In this document: one piece after another, positions 1-12,164 of the stretch
Numbering within the stretch: the first letter of the stretch is position 1
How the letters are laid out: every line of letters starts with the position of its first letter
DNA from: Takakia lepidozioides
Taxonomy: Eukaryota > Streptophyta > Takakiopsida > Takakiales > Takakiaceae
DNA length: 64,000 nt
Direction: 5' to 3'
Assembly: GCA_030704615.1 (NCBI GenBank)
Contig: CM060733.1
Location: 44,764,001-44,828,000 of the forward strand
Program-made: the position numbers and the translations under genes
Notes under the pieces: model-generated
Seen by the model: only the letters and a program-made list of their open reading frames with translations
The model's database searches: none
Told to the model about the DNA's origin: nothing

Positions 1-147
1 AGCTCACATGTTCCTGATGCGCACCAGAGTCTAAGCTCCAGACACCAAGTTCAAGAAGAGTCGTCATCTTCACAACGATCTTCTCCACCGCTGATTCCAG
101 GTTCTTCCATTGGCACCCCACCGATCGAAGAACTCCCACAGTGTCTG

Positions 148-1569
148 TTGAGCCCTCCCCCGCTGCGCCTCTCAGGTAGGGTTCGAGGTCCCACGCCAGT
201 CACTTCTCCTCCAGGTTTTCCATCCCATTCTCGGCAGCGGCTTCAAGGCAGCCCAACTCCTCTTGATCATGAGCCTCTCCATGTGCCTTCTTCTCCAGTT
301 GTGCAGCCTGCATTGCCGACCCCATCACTCTTACCCCAACAGCAGGCGCCTCTCCCATCAGACTGTACCCCATGCCCAGCTTGCGGTCGTCTTTTTGCGC
401 GCATTAGAGGGCTTGCGCAACACCAGCGCACGTGTGCGGCTCTTCATCAGTCCCACACAAATGGTACTTCTCCATTTCAGCCCAGTGTCTTGCACGCGCC
501 ACCTCCTGCCTCTGCTTGGCATTGGCTTTCAGCGCTAGATGTTCTGGGCGCATTTCAGCTAGGACTGCCAAGGCCTCGTCTTTATACAAGAATTCCGGTG
601 GCACTACGTCATGAGGTTCACCTGGCACTCCGTCTACCCTTAGACATGCTGGCTCGTGATCCTAATGATATACCAGCATGATATCTTTTCTTGTTATTTC
701 CTCAATGGTGTTTGGTTTTGCCCCCTCGTGGCGGTCAGTCAGGGCACAGAGAGACGCGCCTCCGTCTTCGCCGTTTTTTATCTGGAGATTGGAATAGTCT
801 GCAAGATGGGCATCAATTACGGGCACTAGCCCTTGCGGCATGCGCCCCTCCCGCTTCCTCCACGCAGCCACCCTCATCGGCCTACAGGCGACTTCGTCAT
901 AGTCTCATGTTAGGCCGCGTTGGCGAGTACTCACGTGCGGCCAAGGCTTTAGCATCTTTCTCGCCAGCGCCTCCATCACCGGATACTGTCACTGCCCTCG
1001 AAGCCCTTCACCCATCAGCTCAGGATATTCTGTCGCTTTTTGTTGAGGACTTCGAGCCAGACCAGGATCTTAAGCTAGATCGGAAGGTCTTCACTCAGGC
1101 CTTCACGCGCAGTCCCCATCTTGCAGCGGCAGGTCCTTCCGGTCTCTTGTATGAGCACTTACGTGACTGTTTCTCTCCATATGACTCTGCTAGTGGCTTC
1201 TCTCAGCTATTTCAGATTTGCTCCTTTATTGCTGCTGGCCGTATCCCTGCCCCAGTGGCCCGTCTCCTTGGGATCTTCAAATTGTTGGCTATGAGCAAAC
1301 CCTCAGCTACTGGCATCCGACCTATCGCAGTTGGAGAGGTTCTTTACCGCATTGTCAGCCGCTCACCTTGTCTTCAGTTTCGAGATGTCTTCTCCGGACA
1401 TCTCTTTCCGCACCAGTTCGGGGTCGCCACTCCAGGCGGTTGCGAGGCGGTGGTTCAGGGGATTCGTGCAGCTCTTGATCTTCATCTGGATTGGGTGGTT
1501 CTCCAGGTCGACGTCACCAACGCTTTCAACACTGTGTCACGAGTGGCTATCTTTCAGGAGCTCCGTTAG
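148..1569 (+). pseudogene. Non-LTR retrotransposon ORF, 5' part (zinc finger and RT fingers/palm)
   Basis: This reading frame is the first half of a LINE-like polyprotein. Near residue 75 of the frame it has a C-x2-C-x12-H-x4-C finger (CPACGRLFARIRGLAQHQ, then TC), as in the N-terminal nucleic-acid-binding fingers of site-specific non-LTR elements. It then enters a reverse transcriptase domain with GIRPIAVGEVLYRIVSR followed by motif A, VLQVDVTNAFNTVSR, at about 1500-1545. One in-frame TGA at 679-681 interrupts the frame, probably TGG to TGA (ALA-stop-Tyr-Leu). The frame stops at 1569 just after QELR, where foreign repeat DNA begins. The RT resumes near 2791 with about 35-40 residues missing. 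The domain call is from visible motifs; assignment to a named LINE clade is not attempted. It is clearly inactive in this copy. Confidence 0.8.
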
Positions 1570-2790
1570 AGAAATCAAACAATAATGTCGCGGCCCTTTG
1601 CCTTGAGGGCAGGGGGTCGGGATATGTGAGGGGCTGCCCCTGTGGTGGGGGCAGCGGCAGCGATAGGTATGGGGGGTTGAAGCACCCTTGAGTGCCCAAG
1701 GCACTCAAGGAGGCGGAGGCGCTCTCTAGGTGGAGCCCCGCACACCGGGTTGCGGTGTGTCGCGGCCCTTTGCCTTGAGGGCAGGGGGTCGGGACACGTG
1801 AGGGGCTGCCCTTGTGGTGGGGGCAGCGGCAGCGATAGGTATGGGGGGCTGAAGCACCCTTGAGTGCCCAAGGCACTCAAGGAGGCAGAGGCGCTTACTA
1901 GGTGGAGCCCCCGCACACCGGGTTGCGGTGGGGGTGGCTCCACAAGGGGTGGTGGTAGCTTAGCGGGACTTAGTGGGGGTGGCATAGGACTCACCATGGG
2001 GCGGAGACCTCGTGGGGGAGTCGTGGGGAGTCTTGGGACTCATCACGGTCCATAGGGGCCGTGGTGAGTGGGCCAAGACTCACCGTGACTCATCACCGGG
2101 AGTCGAGGGTTTTCGTGGTGGTTCGCCATAAAATGGCATGGCTGGTTGTGAAACCCCCGCGGACAACTACAGAAGTATATATAAGGGGAGTAGTGACCCC
2201 GAGAATGGTGCAAGCCCGTTGGTGACCAAAAACTAGTGAGTAAGCGAGCGAGCCGGAAAGCGACCAAAGAGTGGGGAGCTGTTCCGGACTGCCATTTACC
2301 AAAGGGAATTCCACTAGGCCCAAATAGGTGGAGGGTTTAGTGGGAGAGTGAAGGGGGACCGTTATGTCCCGGTGAGCAGCCGAAGCTCCGAGTTGGCCTG
2401 GCGGCCAGGTTGGGAGTCAGGCGCGCGCATCAGAGCGAGTAACTATGACTTGAAGGGGAGCTTACCGAAGTGAGGTGCGCGACAAATAAAGTAGAAGATG
2501 GAGACATGGAACACAAACCTTACCTGGAGAGAGAGCGAGCTGGATGAGTTGTAGAGACACTTAGGGCTACAGCCCATGGGTGGAACCGGAACAATAACCG
2601 CTTTGGAGTCCCCAAACCCGGTTCCCACACATGTGGTCGTAGCTGGAACCGCCGGTTCCGGTTCCCACGCAATCCCCAATTTCCAGTTTCGGTTCTGCAC
2701 AGGCGGGTCCGGTTCCGGTCCGGTTCCACATAACCGGAACCGGAACCGGCGGTTACCCGGGCCCAGACGAATAACCGCCCAACACTGGTT
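1570..2790. mobile_element. Repeat-rich insert that splits the LINE RT
   Basis: About 1.2 kb of non-coding DNA sits between RT motif A and motif B. It begins with two tandem copies of a 172 bp unit (1587-1758 and 1759-1930). A sequence with a TATA-like box (TATATATAA, 2176-2184) and an LTR-like purine-rich stretch follow, then a region rich in GGAACCGG-type repeats (2580-2760). Part of the 172 bp unit (GCTGCCCCTGTGGTGGGGGC) recurs in inverted orientation near 11,770-11,815, so the sequence is dispersed. It may be a solo LTR or a non-autonomous element. I see no target-site duplication, and about 100-120 bp of RT are missing, so this is replacement rather than a clean insertion. Confidence 0.55.
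1587..1930. repeat. 172 bp unit, two tandem copies
   Basis: Two near-identical copies start with GTCGCGGCCCTTTGCCTTGA at 1587 and 1759. Differences are small (GATATG versus GACACG, CCCCTG versus CCCTTG). The proline-rich minus-strand frames across this stretch arise from the repeat and are not genes. Confidence 0.9.
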
Positions 2791-4558
2791 GGGACCCGCC
2801 AAGGCGACCCTTTAGGAGGACCTTTGTTTGCCATGGCTCATGTCCGCGCCCTCACGGCTTCTACACAAGTTCACTCATCTTGTCTTTTTCCGTCGGTGGC
2901 AGACGACACGCACATTGTAGGCCTTGCCTCACAGGTAATTTCCGCTTACTATCATTTTGTCACCCAACTCTCTGCCATGGGCCTTTCAATGCAATCTCGC
3001 AAATGTGCGGTGTGGTCTCCGTCCGGTCTTCTTGCAGATTTTGTCCTCCATGCTCACTTCATTGCTCTGCCCAATGGCATCAGAATCCTGGGAGTCCCTT
3101 TTGGCACCACCCAGTTCACAACGTCCTTCTTGGAAGATGCACTCCACCAGGATGCCACCCACGCCGATCTCCTTCCTAGGCTCGGAGATGTACAGGTAGC
3201 ATATGGAATCTTGACCAAATGTTTCCTTCAGCGTCCCTCATATCTCTTGCGCACTGTTCCACCCAGCCCAGATTTCCTACACCTCTTATCTGGGTTTGAT
3301 ACTACCATGATGACTATCTTCGGGAGATTGTTAGGACCAGGAGCTCTGGAGGGTGCTCAGGGACTTTTTCCACGACAGCGGCTACCTTGCCTGTCTCTTC
3401 CGGTGGTGTGGGTCTTTTGTCCACTGTCACTACCGCCCCGTCAGCTTTCCTCGGCAGTTGGGCATTGGTGGCGCCAGCCCCTCGCTTCACGATTTCTCTG
3501 TGACCATCGTCCCATCCTTATGGACGTCATTGCATATGTCGACAGTGGCATTTTACCCTTCCAGCAGCATCTCCGCCTGCACGAGATCTTCTTCCGGCAC
3601 CGGCGCGAGCATGTCTACCACCATTTGAGCAGTTGGTTGCTCAAGGCCTCAACCATCTTCAGGAGTCCATTTCCGAGCGCGTGCACGGTCATTCATTTTC
3701 CGACATGCTCTCAAGTGCTTCTTCTGAGTTGCATCGAGCCCGACTTCTATCATGCGCAGGAGCTGGAGCAGGGGCATGGTTGACAGCACGACCCACTATC
3801 GCACATTTTTGCCTCTCATCCCCTATTTTCACTACTGCGCTCCGCCTTCGACTCAGTTTGCCTCATCCTTCGGCATTGGGCCTTCAGCGCTGCATCTGTC
3901 TTCAGCCCATCGATGACCTTGCCAACCATCTCCTCCGCTGTCCATGTGGTGGTGAGCGCACTGCGTCTCATGATATGGTTCGCGATGCGGTGACATCTAT
4001 TGCTCGGAGGCAGGGTATCATGTACTGCGTGAGCAACCACATCTACGACCCACACTCACGTCCCACTCTACACGCCGCCGTATTGACATCGTCCTACCTA
4101 GAGATGGTTTGCGTACCTTAGCAGATGTCGTTCTCGCCGACCCCACTCGAGCGGATCTGCTATCTCGCGCAGCTACAACACCAGGCACGGCAGCCACTGT
4201 AGCAGCCCAGGCCAAGGAACGCGATTACAGCGATCGTCACCCCACCGACACATTTCTTCCATTGGCGGTCGAAATATTTGGCTCATTGCACCGACACTTC
4301 GACGATTTCCTGCGGACATGTGCACATCATGTAGCCAAGAGCGGGGCACTGGCATCCCACATGCCTCCGTCCTTGTCGCCTACTATCGACAACGTGTTTC
4401 AGTTGCTTTGCAGAGAGCACAAGCCATCTCTATTTTGCATCGGGCTGATGTGGCTAGCTCCGCGTCATCTCGTCTTCCGCCTCTGCCTGACACTTTGCCT
4501 ATCTCTTTGCCTGATCTCCTCCAGACTGTTGGCTGGGAGGGTCGCTCTGCTTGAGTAG
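2791..4558 (+). pseudogene. Non-LTR retrotransposon ORF, 3' part (RT motifs B/C and C-terminal nuclease-like domain)
   Basis: The RT resumes with motif B, GTRQGDPLGGPLFAMAH (from 2791), and motif C, FPSVADDTHIVG (catalytic Asp pair at about 2902-2907), in one frame up to 3783. The homology then moves to a second frame near 3630-3700 and a third near 4100, and again near 4350, so at least three frameshifts are present. The late part has a Cys/His-containing stretch (LLRCPCGGERTASHDM) and then DIV...ADVVLADPTRADLL. The spacing of its acidic residues resembles a restriction-endonuclease-like domain, as found in some non-LTR elements; that assignment is inference. A polyadenylation-type AATAAA lies at 4724-4729. 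The element is dead but its order, zinc finger, RT and nuclease-like end, is readable. Confidence 0.75.
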
Positions 4559-5036
4559 TTTACTATAGCTTCTGTTTTCGTCGCTGGTTGAGTAGTTTAC
4601 TATAGCTTTTGTTTTTTTCTCTAGCTGAGTAGCTAGCTTTTGTTTTTCTTCTCTTGTTTCTTGTTCCTCTCCCCTTTGGGAACTTCACATCATATGCACG
4701 TTCACCCATTGTTACATGTTGTAAATAAAGTCTTACAGGTTTCATCATTTGTTTGTCTCCAGTAGCAATTAGTTTTTCAGATCATGAAGGTCCGTTTTCA
4801 ATCAGTCTCATGACACATCTACTGGTCGCCGAGGACGCTTCGATCAGCGTAGTCAGATACGTAAAGCTCAATAAATAGTAAAGGACATTTCTTAAAGGAG
4901 CCATTGTGGGTTTGTCTACCTTAGTAAATTACAAGAGAGGCAGGGGAATGTAAACAAGGAAGACACGGGAGTGGAACATGGAAGGGTGTTGGAGAGAATG
5001 TTCTTGTGGCAGCAAGGTGTGAGGGAGTCGGGAGAC

Positions 5037-8000
5037 ATGGGGGTGGGAGGTGGATTCTGGGACGAGTTGCGGCCATTCAAGAAATGCGAGGGGCTTGAAT
5101 GGTTGCGGGACAAAAAGCTAGAAATTGATCTGTCCTACTGGATAGTGCAGCAGCAAACAGCTCTCAAAGGGAGAGCGCGCAAACCCCACCTGCGTATTCT
5201 ATTCTTCCGAGTTGTCAACTTGGGGGCACGGGTGAGTTGCATCTCAAGAACTCCATCCGGGATTTTTATAACATCTGAGGTAGAGCTTTATTCGGCAATT
5301 CCATGTGTGTTTTAAAGATAGAGAATGTACTCTCTGTACTCTTTGACCGGTATTCCTACAGGGAGAGAGATCCAACAACTTCCACTCTTGAAAGTAAGAA
5401 ATAGGGATCATTGCAGGTTCGTACGTTCTTACAGCCAATTTGTTTTATTTCCAATATTTTTGGGCTTCAATCTTGACATTATATTTTTGGGCTGTAGGTG
5501 GGGGCACTACCAGTGTTCATTGTCGATGGAAGCCCTCCTCCATTGAAACTGCATGCTCGTATGGAGAGGTTCAGTCGCATGCTGAACATTCCTCTCTCTC
5601 TTGACCCACAGGAACTGTCCTCGTCAGAATCCAGCAATTGTCGCAACAGTTTTTTCCAACAGTGCATTGAAGAGTGCATTGTGCGTGGTTGGCCATGCTT
5701 TCTTGATCTTATGGGGCTTTCTCATTCTACAAGGCTACGTTATAGAGTTCCGATCATAATGATATATCATAACTCATGTTTCAACGATGGCTTTTATACC
5801 TGCATTGTCTGCAATTCAGTGGCTTTTCTTGAGCCAGTGGTCGTTTTCAAAATTTCTTCATTGATTCAGAGACAGAATATGATGAGAAGTTGTTTGCCAT
5901 AGCCTTGTGGCCGTAGACCCAGTGCCCAGTTTGGGCAGAACAACAGTGAACAGACAACAGACAGTACCTTTGTGAGGGGCTCACTCCAGTAGTGGGACTT
6001 ACCTTAGGTATAAACAATTGGTTTGAGCTTTCCAATTTCCTCTAGACTCCCCTTCACACAAGCATCAATCTGCTGTGTAAGCTGCCCAGCAGTTAGAAAG
6101 TTTGTGAACAGAGGTGCAGGGACTATGTTCTTGATGGTCCTGAAGAGGGTCACTCTCTGATGAGAATACCCCAACATTGTATCAGAAAATAGACCCACCG
6201 CCCTCAGTTTATATTCCAGTCTAATGCCGAGGGTAGGTAGGCCTTCAGATCATCCCCAAGGTCCTCACCCATGAACTAGACACAAGTTCAAGGAACTTCT
6301 GTTATTGATTCAGAGACAGATTTAATTATTTTGTTGAGATTCATAGGACTCCCTTTTACTCCTTTGTTATTACTTCACACAACGGTTAACGAAGTGGTTA
6401 AGTGTGCATGTGACTGGTATCACAGGAACTTTTGGACTTGCTAGGGATGCCAGTTTTTCGAGCCAAATGGGAAGCAGAGGGGCTGTGTGCTGAGCTGGAC
6501 AGAGAGGGTTGGGTGGATGCGTGTGTCACCCCTGACAGTGACGCATTTTGCTATGGGGCCAAGTGCATTATCAAGTATTTGCAAGCTGATTTTAGGGTGT
6601 GTGCTTGTGGCATCTGTGATGTTTGAGCCATCCTGTGAGACTATTATCATCTGTGTATTGTCAAGTACCATCATAGGTGTTTCAGCAAGTGTGCAGAGAT
6701 GCCTCTGATCCCTTCTCTCTCTCTTCGTTTTTTCTCTGTTCACCCACACCCAATTCACCCTCTCCCTCTCCGGAGCATGTCTATTGTGGATTGATGCAAG
6801 TCTGCTGCTCTGACATTTTTCTTCTGTAACTTGGAATATGAACAGAACCCTTTGGTTGAAGCCTACAGAACCACAGACATTGAGACGACACTGGGGCTGC
6901 GAAGACAACATTTTGTGGCACTAGCCCTTTTGATTGGTTCTGATTATGATGCCAAGGGGGTCCCAGGCATTGGCTGCAGCAATGCCATCCGTCTTGTCCG
7001 CTCCTTTTCAGAGACAGAGATTCTAGATAGGTCTGATACTTTCTCTTCATGTTAGTGGGGTATTAGGACTAGGAGGATCCGAAAACAAAATAAAATTTGC
7101 ACTGAAATGCTTACTTTCACATATGGCACACAAAGACGGCAATTTTTGGTTTTTCTCTCTTCCAATAATTTTCCAATTTGTTGTTCATATGTGCTTGTAC
7201 ACGTGTGTATAATACTACCTCTTGAATCAGGCTGCGGGGATGGGGACAGGGTGAATGCCCTCCGAAAGCTGAAATGGAAGTAGAGAGGACCAGCAGTGAC
7301 CAATCAGAAGGCGAGCGACATCAAGATGACACATATTCAAATAGGTGCTACAATTTGGGGACCTCACCTGGCACGGGGATCCAGGCAAAGAGAAGGCCTG
7401 TCCATTGTTCCACTTGTGGACATCCTGGTACCAAGAGAGAGCATGGTATTTCTGGGTGCCATTTTTGTGGGAGTTTTGAGGGATGGGTGGCGGAGGACTG
7501 TAAGCAGGGCTGTAGGAAGAAGACAAAAGGCTTCCAATGCACATGCAAGGTTTGCAATAAGGTGTGTGAGAATTAGTGATACTCTTTTATCGTGGGGGTT
7601 AATACTCAAGCAAAGGAGAGGATGGAAAGGAAAGGAAGTCTAGCATTCAGAAAGTTATAGAGCATAGAGCTCAGTCAAGGGGCCAATGGACACGTGTAAG
7701 AAGATGTGTAAAGAGATCAGGTTTCTAGCCAGGTCAAGTGTGCATATTTGCTTAATACCATTTTCTTTCGCAGAAGCGGAAGTCAAAAAAGAGGAGAAAG
7801 CAACAAGATTGGTGGGGAAAATACTGTAGTAAGATTGCTACAACTGCTGGGTTTCCTGACGAACGCATAATCAACATATTCCTGCGACCTGTGAGCAATT
7901 TGGCAGGTGGGTCACTCTCCCCTGACAGTGTTCTCACCATAGAGAGAGAGAGAGAGAGGTGGAAACTATAGTACTGCAGCCACTTTCCGTCTTTGAGAAA

Positions 8001-9394
8001 GAAGAGCAGCTAAAGAGGGAGGATGTAGCAAACCTCTGCAACGTTTACTCAGCAGTGAAAGGTCTGTTTCTCTCTCTCACAGTATCTTTTCACTCAACTC
8101 TGACTCTGCATCAGGGAGCTGTCTTTATGCTGCAGATTGTGATAATCTTGCCTCATCATTACAGTGGCGCACCCCAAACATGGAAGGGCTGGAGGATTTT
8201 CTTGCCATACACTTGGCTTGGGATCCCCCATATCTGCACCAAAAGATTTTGCCTCTGCTCTCACTCCTCTGTCTAAAACACTTGGCTGCCAGGCACCAGA
8301 CAGACCACCATATCCCGTCCGCACAGTGGGTTCAGCTGGTGATGAAATGGGCTGCAGATTGGTTGCAGCCGGGAATCATTCAGGCCATGACCATAATTCT
8401 TATGTGATTGGACCCCTGAAGGAGTTAACCAATGGACATTACTACCCGCACTCAATTCAACGCATCAAAATTGATCACTCCAAGCAGTTCTATATGCTGA
8501 GATGGCAATGTATAGGGGCCCTAAGCACAGTGGATGACTGGTTAGGCCAGAAAATCCAGAATAAGAGTCCATCAGCATTGAGAAACAGTCAAGCAACAGA
8601 AGGGGATGGGCTTCTAGACGGAGCTGCTGAAGGGAGCCTGGTGAAGATTGAAACTGGAGATGGAGGTAGTAAATGGTTTATAACAAATGAGGACATGGAG
8701 TTGGTTAAAGCTGCATGCCCAAAGTTGGTGGAGGCATTTGAACAAGAGCAGGTGAGCAAAGACAGTTTGCCCTGAGTGTCATTCATTTTCATTCTTTTGC
8801 CTGATCCAGTGGATAGATTGTTTCATGGAATTCTGATGTATAAGCAAGTTTTGTTGTGTCCAGGCTGTAAAGAAGGAGAAGGCCAAAAAGAAGGGGTCGA
8901 AACGGAAAAAAGACAGCAGTGGACATCAGCTCAGCATTAAATCCTTCTTCAAGTCCAACAAAGCAGGGACCAGGACCATGCCACTGGAATATACTGAAAA
9001 GGTGGAGTCCAAATGGCAGGATTTTGGGTCTGAAGCATGCCTGAAACAGAGTTCCCATGTAGGCCAGTGGGACCTGGAAGAGATTGGCCATGTGTCCACC
9101 ACCCCCGTGACAGACCATTTGTGTGCCCAAAGAAAAACTTCAGAATATTCTGAAAAGGTCGATTCACTTTGGGAGGATGTTGGATCTGGAACCTGGATAC
9201 GACAAAGTCCCAATGATGGTCAGTCTGAGAGGGGAAAGAGTCCAGAGTCCCATCACGCCACCCCGGTGACACGCCGTTTGCATGAGTTAGGAGAAGCTTC
9301 TGAAAGAGCTGGGGACAGTCTCTCTCCAGCCAAGACGTCCCTGACACCCATGCGAGCCCCTGTTAGAAGAAGCCTTTTTTGGAGCTCACATTGA
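5037..9394 (+). CDS. GEN1: GEN1-like Holliday-junction resolvase / flap endonuclease, multi-exon
   Basis: XPG/FEN-family nuclease that in plants and animals cuts Holliday junctions and flaps in the nucleus. Exons inferred from homology and GT-AG phase: 5037-5231, 5498-5680, 6426-6596, 6846-7030, 7231-7561, 7774-7890, 7980-8054 (less sure), 8165 to about 8300, about 8400 to 8751, 8864-9394. The start is MGVGGGFWDELRPF, as in plant GEN1. Metal-binding acids are kept: EIDLSYW, FIVDGSP, EAEGLCAEL, PDSDAF, GSDYDAKGVPGIG with the HhH. A Cys-rich insert (exon 5) and KYCSKIATTAGFPDERIIN (exon 6) follow, then a chromodomain-like stretch (SIQRIKIDHSKQFYMLRW) and an acidic-aromatic segment. The tail has a basic NLS-like cluster, QLSIKSFF and two 52-residue repeats. 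The frame changes between 8290 and 8410, which needs a small intron or marks an indel. GEN1 is preferred over SEND1 from the N-terminus. Confidence 0.85.
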
Positions 9395-10700
9395 CCTGAG
9401 ACGGTGAAATGATTGAAGTTAGGGCAAGAGGTTAGGATGATGGTGTGCTCCCACCCCGTTCCTGGATTTTTAAAGATGGGTTGCAACCAAAAATTCCCCT
9501 TGCTGCAAGGGGCATCTGGACGACTTTTGAAGCTTGGGACCTTGCACTGCGGTTGAGCTTCCATCCAGGCCAAGCCAGCCTTTCCACAAAACAGTTCTTG
9601 GCTAGGAAAGATCCAGTGGGTAGGGAATTGTACCGATGGGTAAAGAGCGTCTGAGGAATACAAGGGCGTTGCCTCAAGATCCCGTTGGTTGAGGAGGGTG
9701 AACCAACAGATTGTGGAGTGTGTTGGGATTGCTTGAGATCGCACAGAGCTATGTGGAGCTTCCATGGCTCCCCTGCTTGCACTTGTAGTCCGCTAGCAGA
9801 CATTAGGAAGTGAACGACGGAGCAGCATGTATCCCTTCTCTGCTGCTTGTCTTGTGGTTGATCCCCTGCCATTCACTCTGGCGCCGTTTCCACCTCATGT
9901 GGGTCATCGACAACGGCAGGCCCTGTGCTCAAGCCTCACAATCGCTCGTTTGTGTATCGACATGATCTGTTGACATCGACAATCTGGCCATCTGGAGTTG
10001 CAAGGTGCCAGGCCATGGTTACAGATGCCTGCAATCTGGCAGGATAGAAGAAAACAAAGTGCTGGGCATGCCAAGCATCTTCTCCTGGAGCGATTCATCC
10101 CGGGCCATGGATTACAAGTACCTTTTGGGTGCTTCCCTTGCAGCTCGTGTGGGATGCTTCGCCCCCATGGCCCTGCACCTCTGATGATCATGATCACAGC
10201 ACTCCTGATGACAAACAACCCAAGTCACAGATAGAATGTTCTAATGTTGGGACAGAGCCGGAGCATGAACATGCACAGCTTCATGACCATGGGACTAGAT
10301 CTGCATTCACACACCAGTGAGGCAGGACACAAGCACACTGATGAATGAAGACAGCATGAGCACCAGCAGGAATCTCATAATCATAAGCATTCGTCAGATG
10401 AGCAACATGCATTCTTATGCATCACATCAACATCGTGCGCATTGACATTCGCACACAAAGAAATTAAATGGCGTCCACTGTACGTTTGACACAAGTGCAT
10501 GGGTTGTCAAAAATTGCTGCTGCATGGCGGGAAAATTTAATTGTCTGCTGTATCATGGTGCTCCTCTTGCTGGGCGCAACTCTTCCCTTCATTTTGCCGA
10601 AGCAGTTGGCTGCCTCCGTCCAGTCTCTTCTTGTTATATCATGCCCTCCCTTTCACAGAAGTATTGGTTCTTCTTCTTTCTTCTCCTTCCGAGTCAGAAG
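9395..10700. other. No recognised gene
   Basis: The GEN1 3' end and downstream DNA. Short frames occur on both strands, none with a recognisable motif. A C/A-rich stretch around 10,240-10,460 contains repeated CATGA/GCATG words of low complexity. Confidence 0.5.
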
Positions 10701-10709
10701 ATTCTACTG

Positions 10710-11055
10710 TCAGGATTCTTTTATCTTCTGCAGTTCTTTAGTAGAATTTGTCACTTCTTTGTGTAATTCCTTAGCTTTACTCCTCATCACTACCAGAGGA
10801 CCCACCTCTGACATGCAACATGGCATCACCATCTGAGTTGCCACCACTGTGCCCACAATCATGGGATTCCATATCTCATTGTGGTGTTTTATCCAAATGG
10901 GACATGCTAACTTGCAATGTCCTGGTTGGTTGCTCTTCTCAATGGGTCCTCGCCTTTGTTTTCTTGTAGGATTATTCATATAATCCTGATTCCCTTGCTA
11001 GTAATTCCCTCTTGGATTACCCTGATAGTTCCTCCCACTCATTCTTACAATTTGC
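10710..11055 (-). pseudogene. Possible retroelement gag (nucleocapsid) remnant
   Basis: Read on the minus strand, this gives an Asn/Gln/Gly/Arg-rich stretch (RNYQGNPRGNY, stop, QGNQDYMNNP) followed by NQPGHCKLACPIWIKHH. That resembles a degraded gag tail and a CCHC zinc knuckle whose first cysteines are lost. Only this short stretch is readable. The assignment is weak and rests on composition and the GHxxxxC pattern. Confidence 0.3.
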
Positions 11056-11059
11056 ATAT

Positions 11060-12124
11060 ACATCCATAGGATAGCCATTTAATTTTTTCTGTGTTTTGGT
11101 TTGCATGGTACTAAGGCTAAGGAGGTGTCTCCTTCAAAGATCCATGCCGTCTCAAGGCATGCAGCCCCAGCCATCCTCCCAGAGGCGCCTAAACATGCAG
11201 CCCCAGTTGCACCATGGAAGGTACATATCTACACCTTCTTGGTTTCTTCCTTTGCCTTTCCTAAGCTTCCGACACTGATTGGGGTTTGGGATTGGGTGTG
11301 CAGAAGTTCGAAATGGTGTACCTCATGCACCCTAAAAATAAAAGAAGACAAGCAGCATTGGCAGAGATCACATGATTTCTTGGCAAGGATAAGTTCCATG
11401 GCAAAGACATAGAGGAGGTATTCTTGAAGGTAATGTGAAGAGAGTTTTACTTCCAAATGTGAATTTGCATGTTCCTAATTACAACGATCATCCTCCTCAA
11501 ATCATCCTAAAACATTTGAGGGCTGGGTTCATGTTATGGCCTAAGAAGAGCGTGAAGAGATGTCTGCCCCTGCCACGTCGGATATATTTACGTTGGATTT
11601 ATCGAGTCATTACTGTTACTTGTCTGTTCTCGGGACAACTCATGTCTTTAATTACTCAGATGTCCGTTGAAACTTGTCCGTAATTACTGTAGTCATTTAG
11701 TCATAAAAATAGTGGGAAAAGACAAGATTTCTTTTTCTTTGCCGTTCCCGGGGTTACTAATACTCCCTCTTGTTGCCGCTGCCCCCACCACAGGAGCAGC
11801 CCCTCTTGTGTCCCGACATGCCTAATTGTAACTTTTGTTTTGGTCTGGCAAATAATTTTGGTCATCTCTTCTTCCATAACTAATAGAGCCCGACTAGCTT
11901 CTGCTACAAATCCTACTTAATACTTCTGTACTTGGGAATTGTATAACACATATAGCATGAATGTTATTCCGTGAGCCTAGATGTGTGAGCTTGAGAGCTG
12001 TGAGCTTGTATTCGTGAGCATCAGACAGTAGACCACAAAAGATTAATACTTATTTTATTTAGTTTAAAATGTCATTTTATCTCATTTCAATAAAAATTTA
12101 TCTAGGATATTTAAACTGATGTAA

Positions 12125-12164
<40 letters not shown>

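Noticed and set aside
1547-1997. Proline-rich minus-strand frames of 109 and 140 residues
   Set aside because: They are translations of the 172 bp tandem repeat (PPYLSLPLPPPQGQPL twice) and have no family match.
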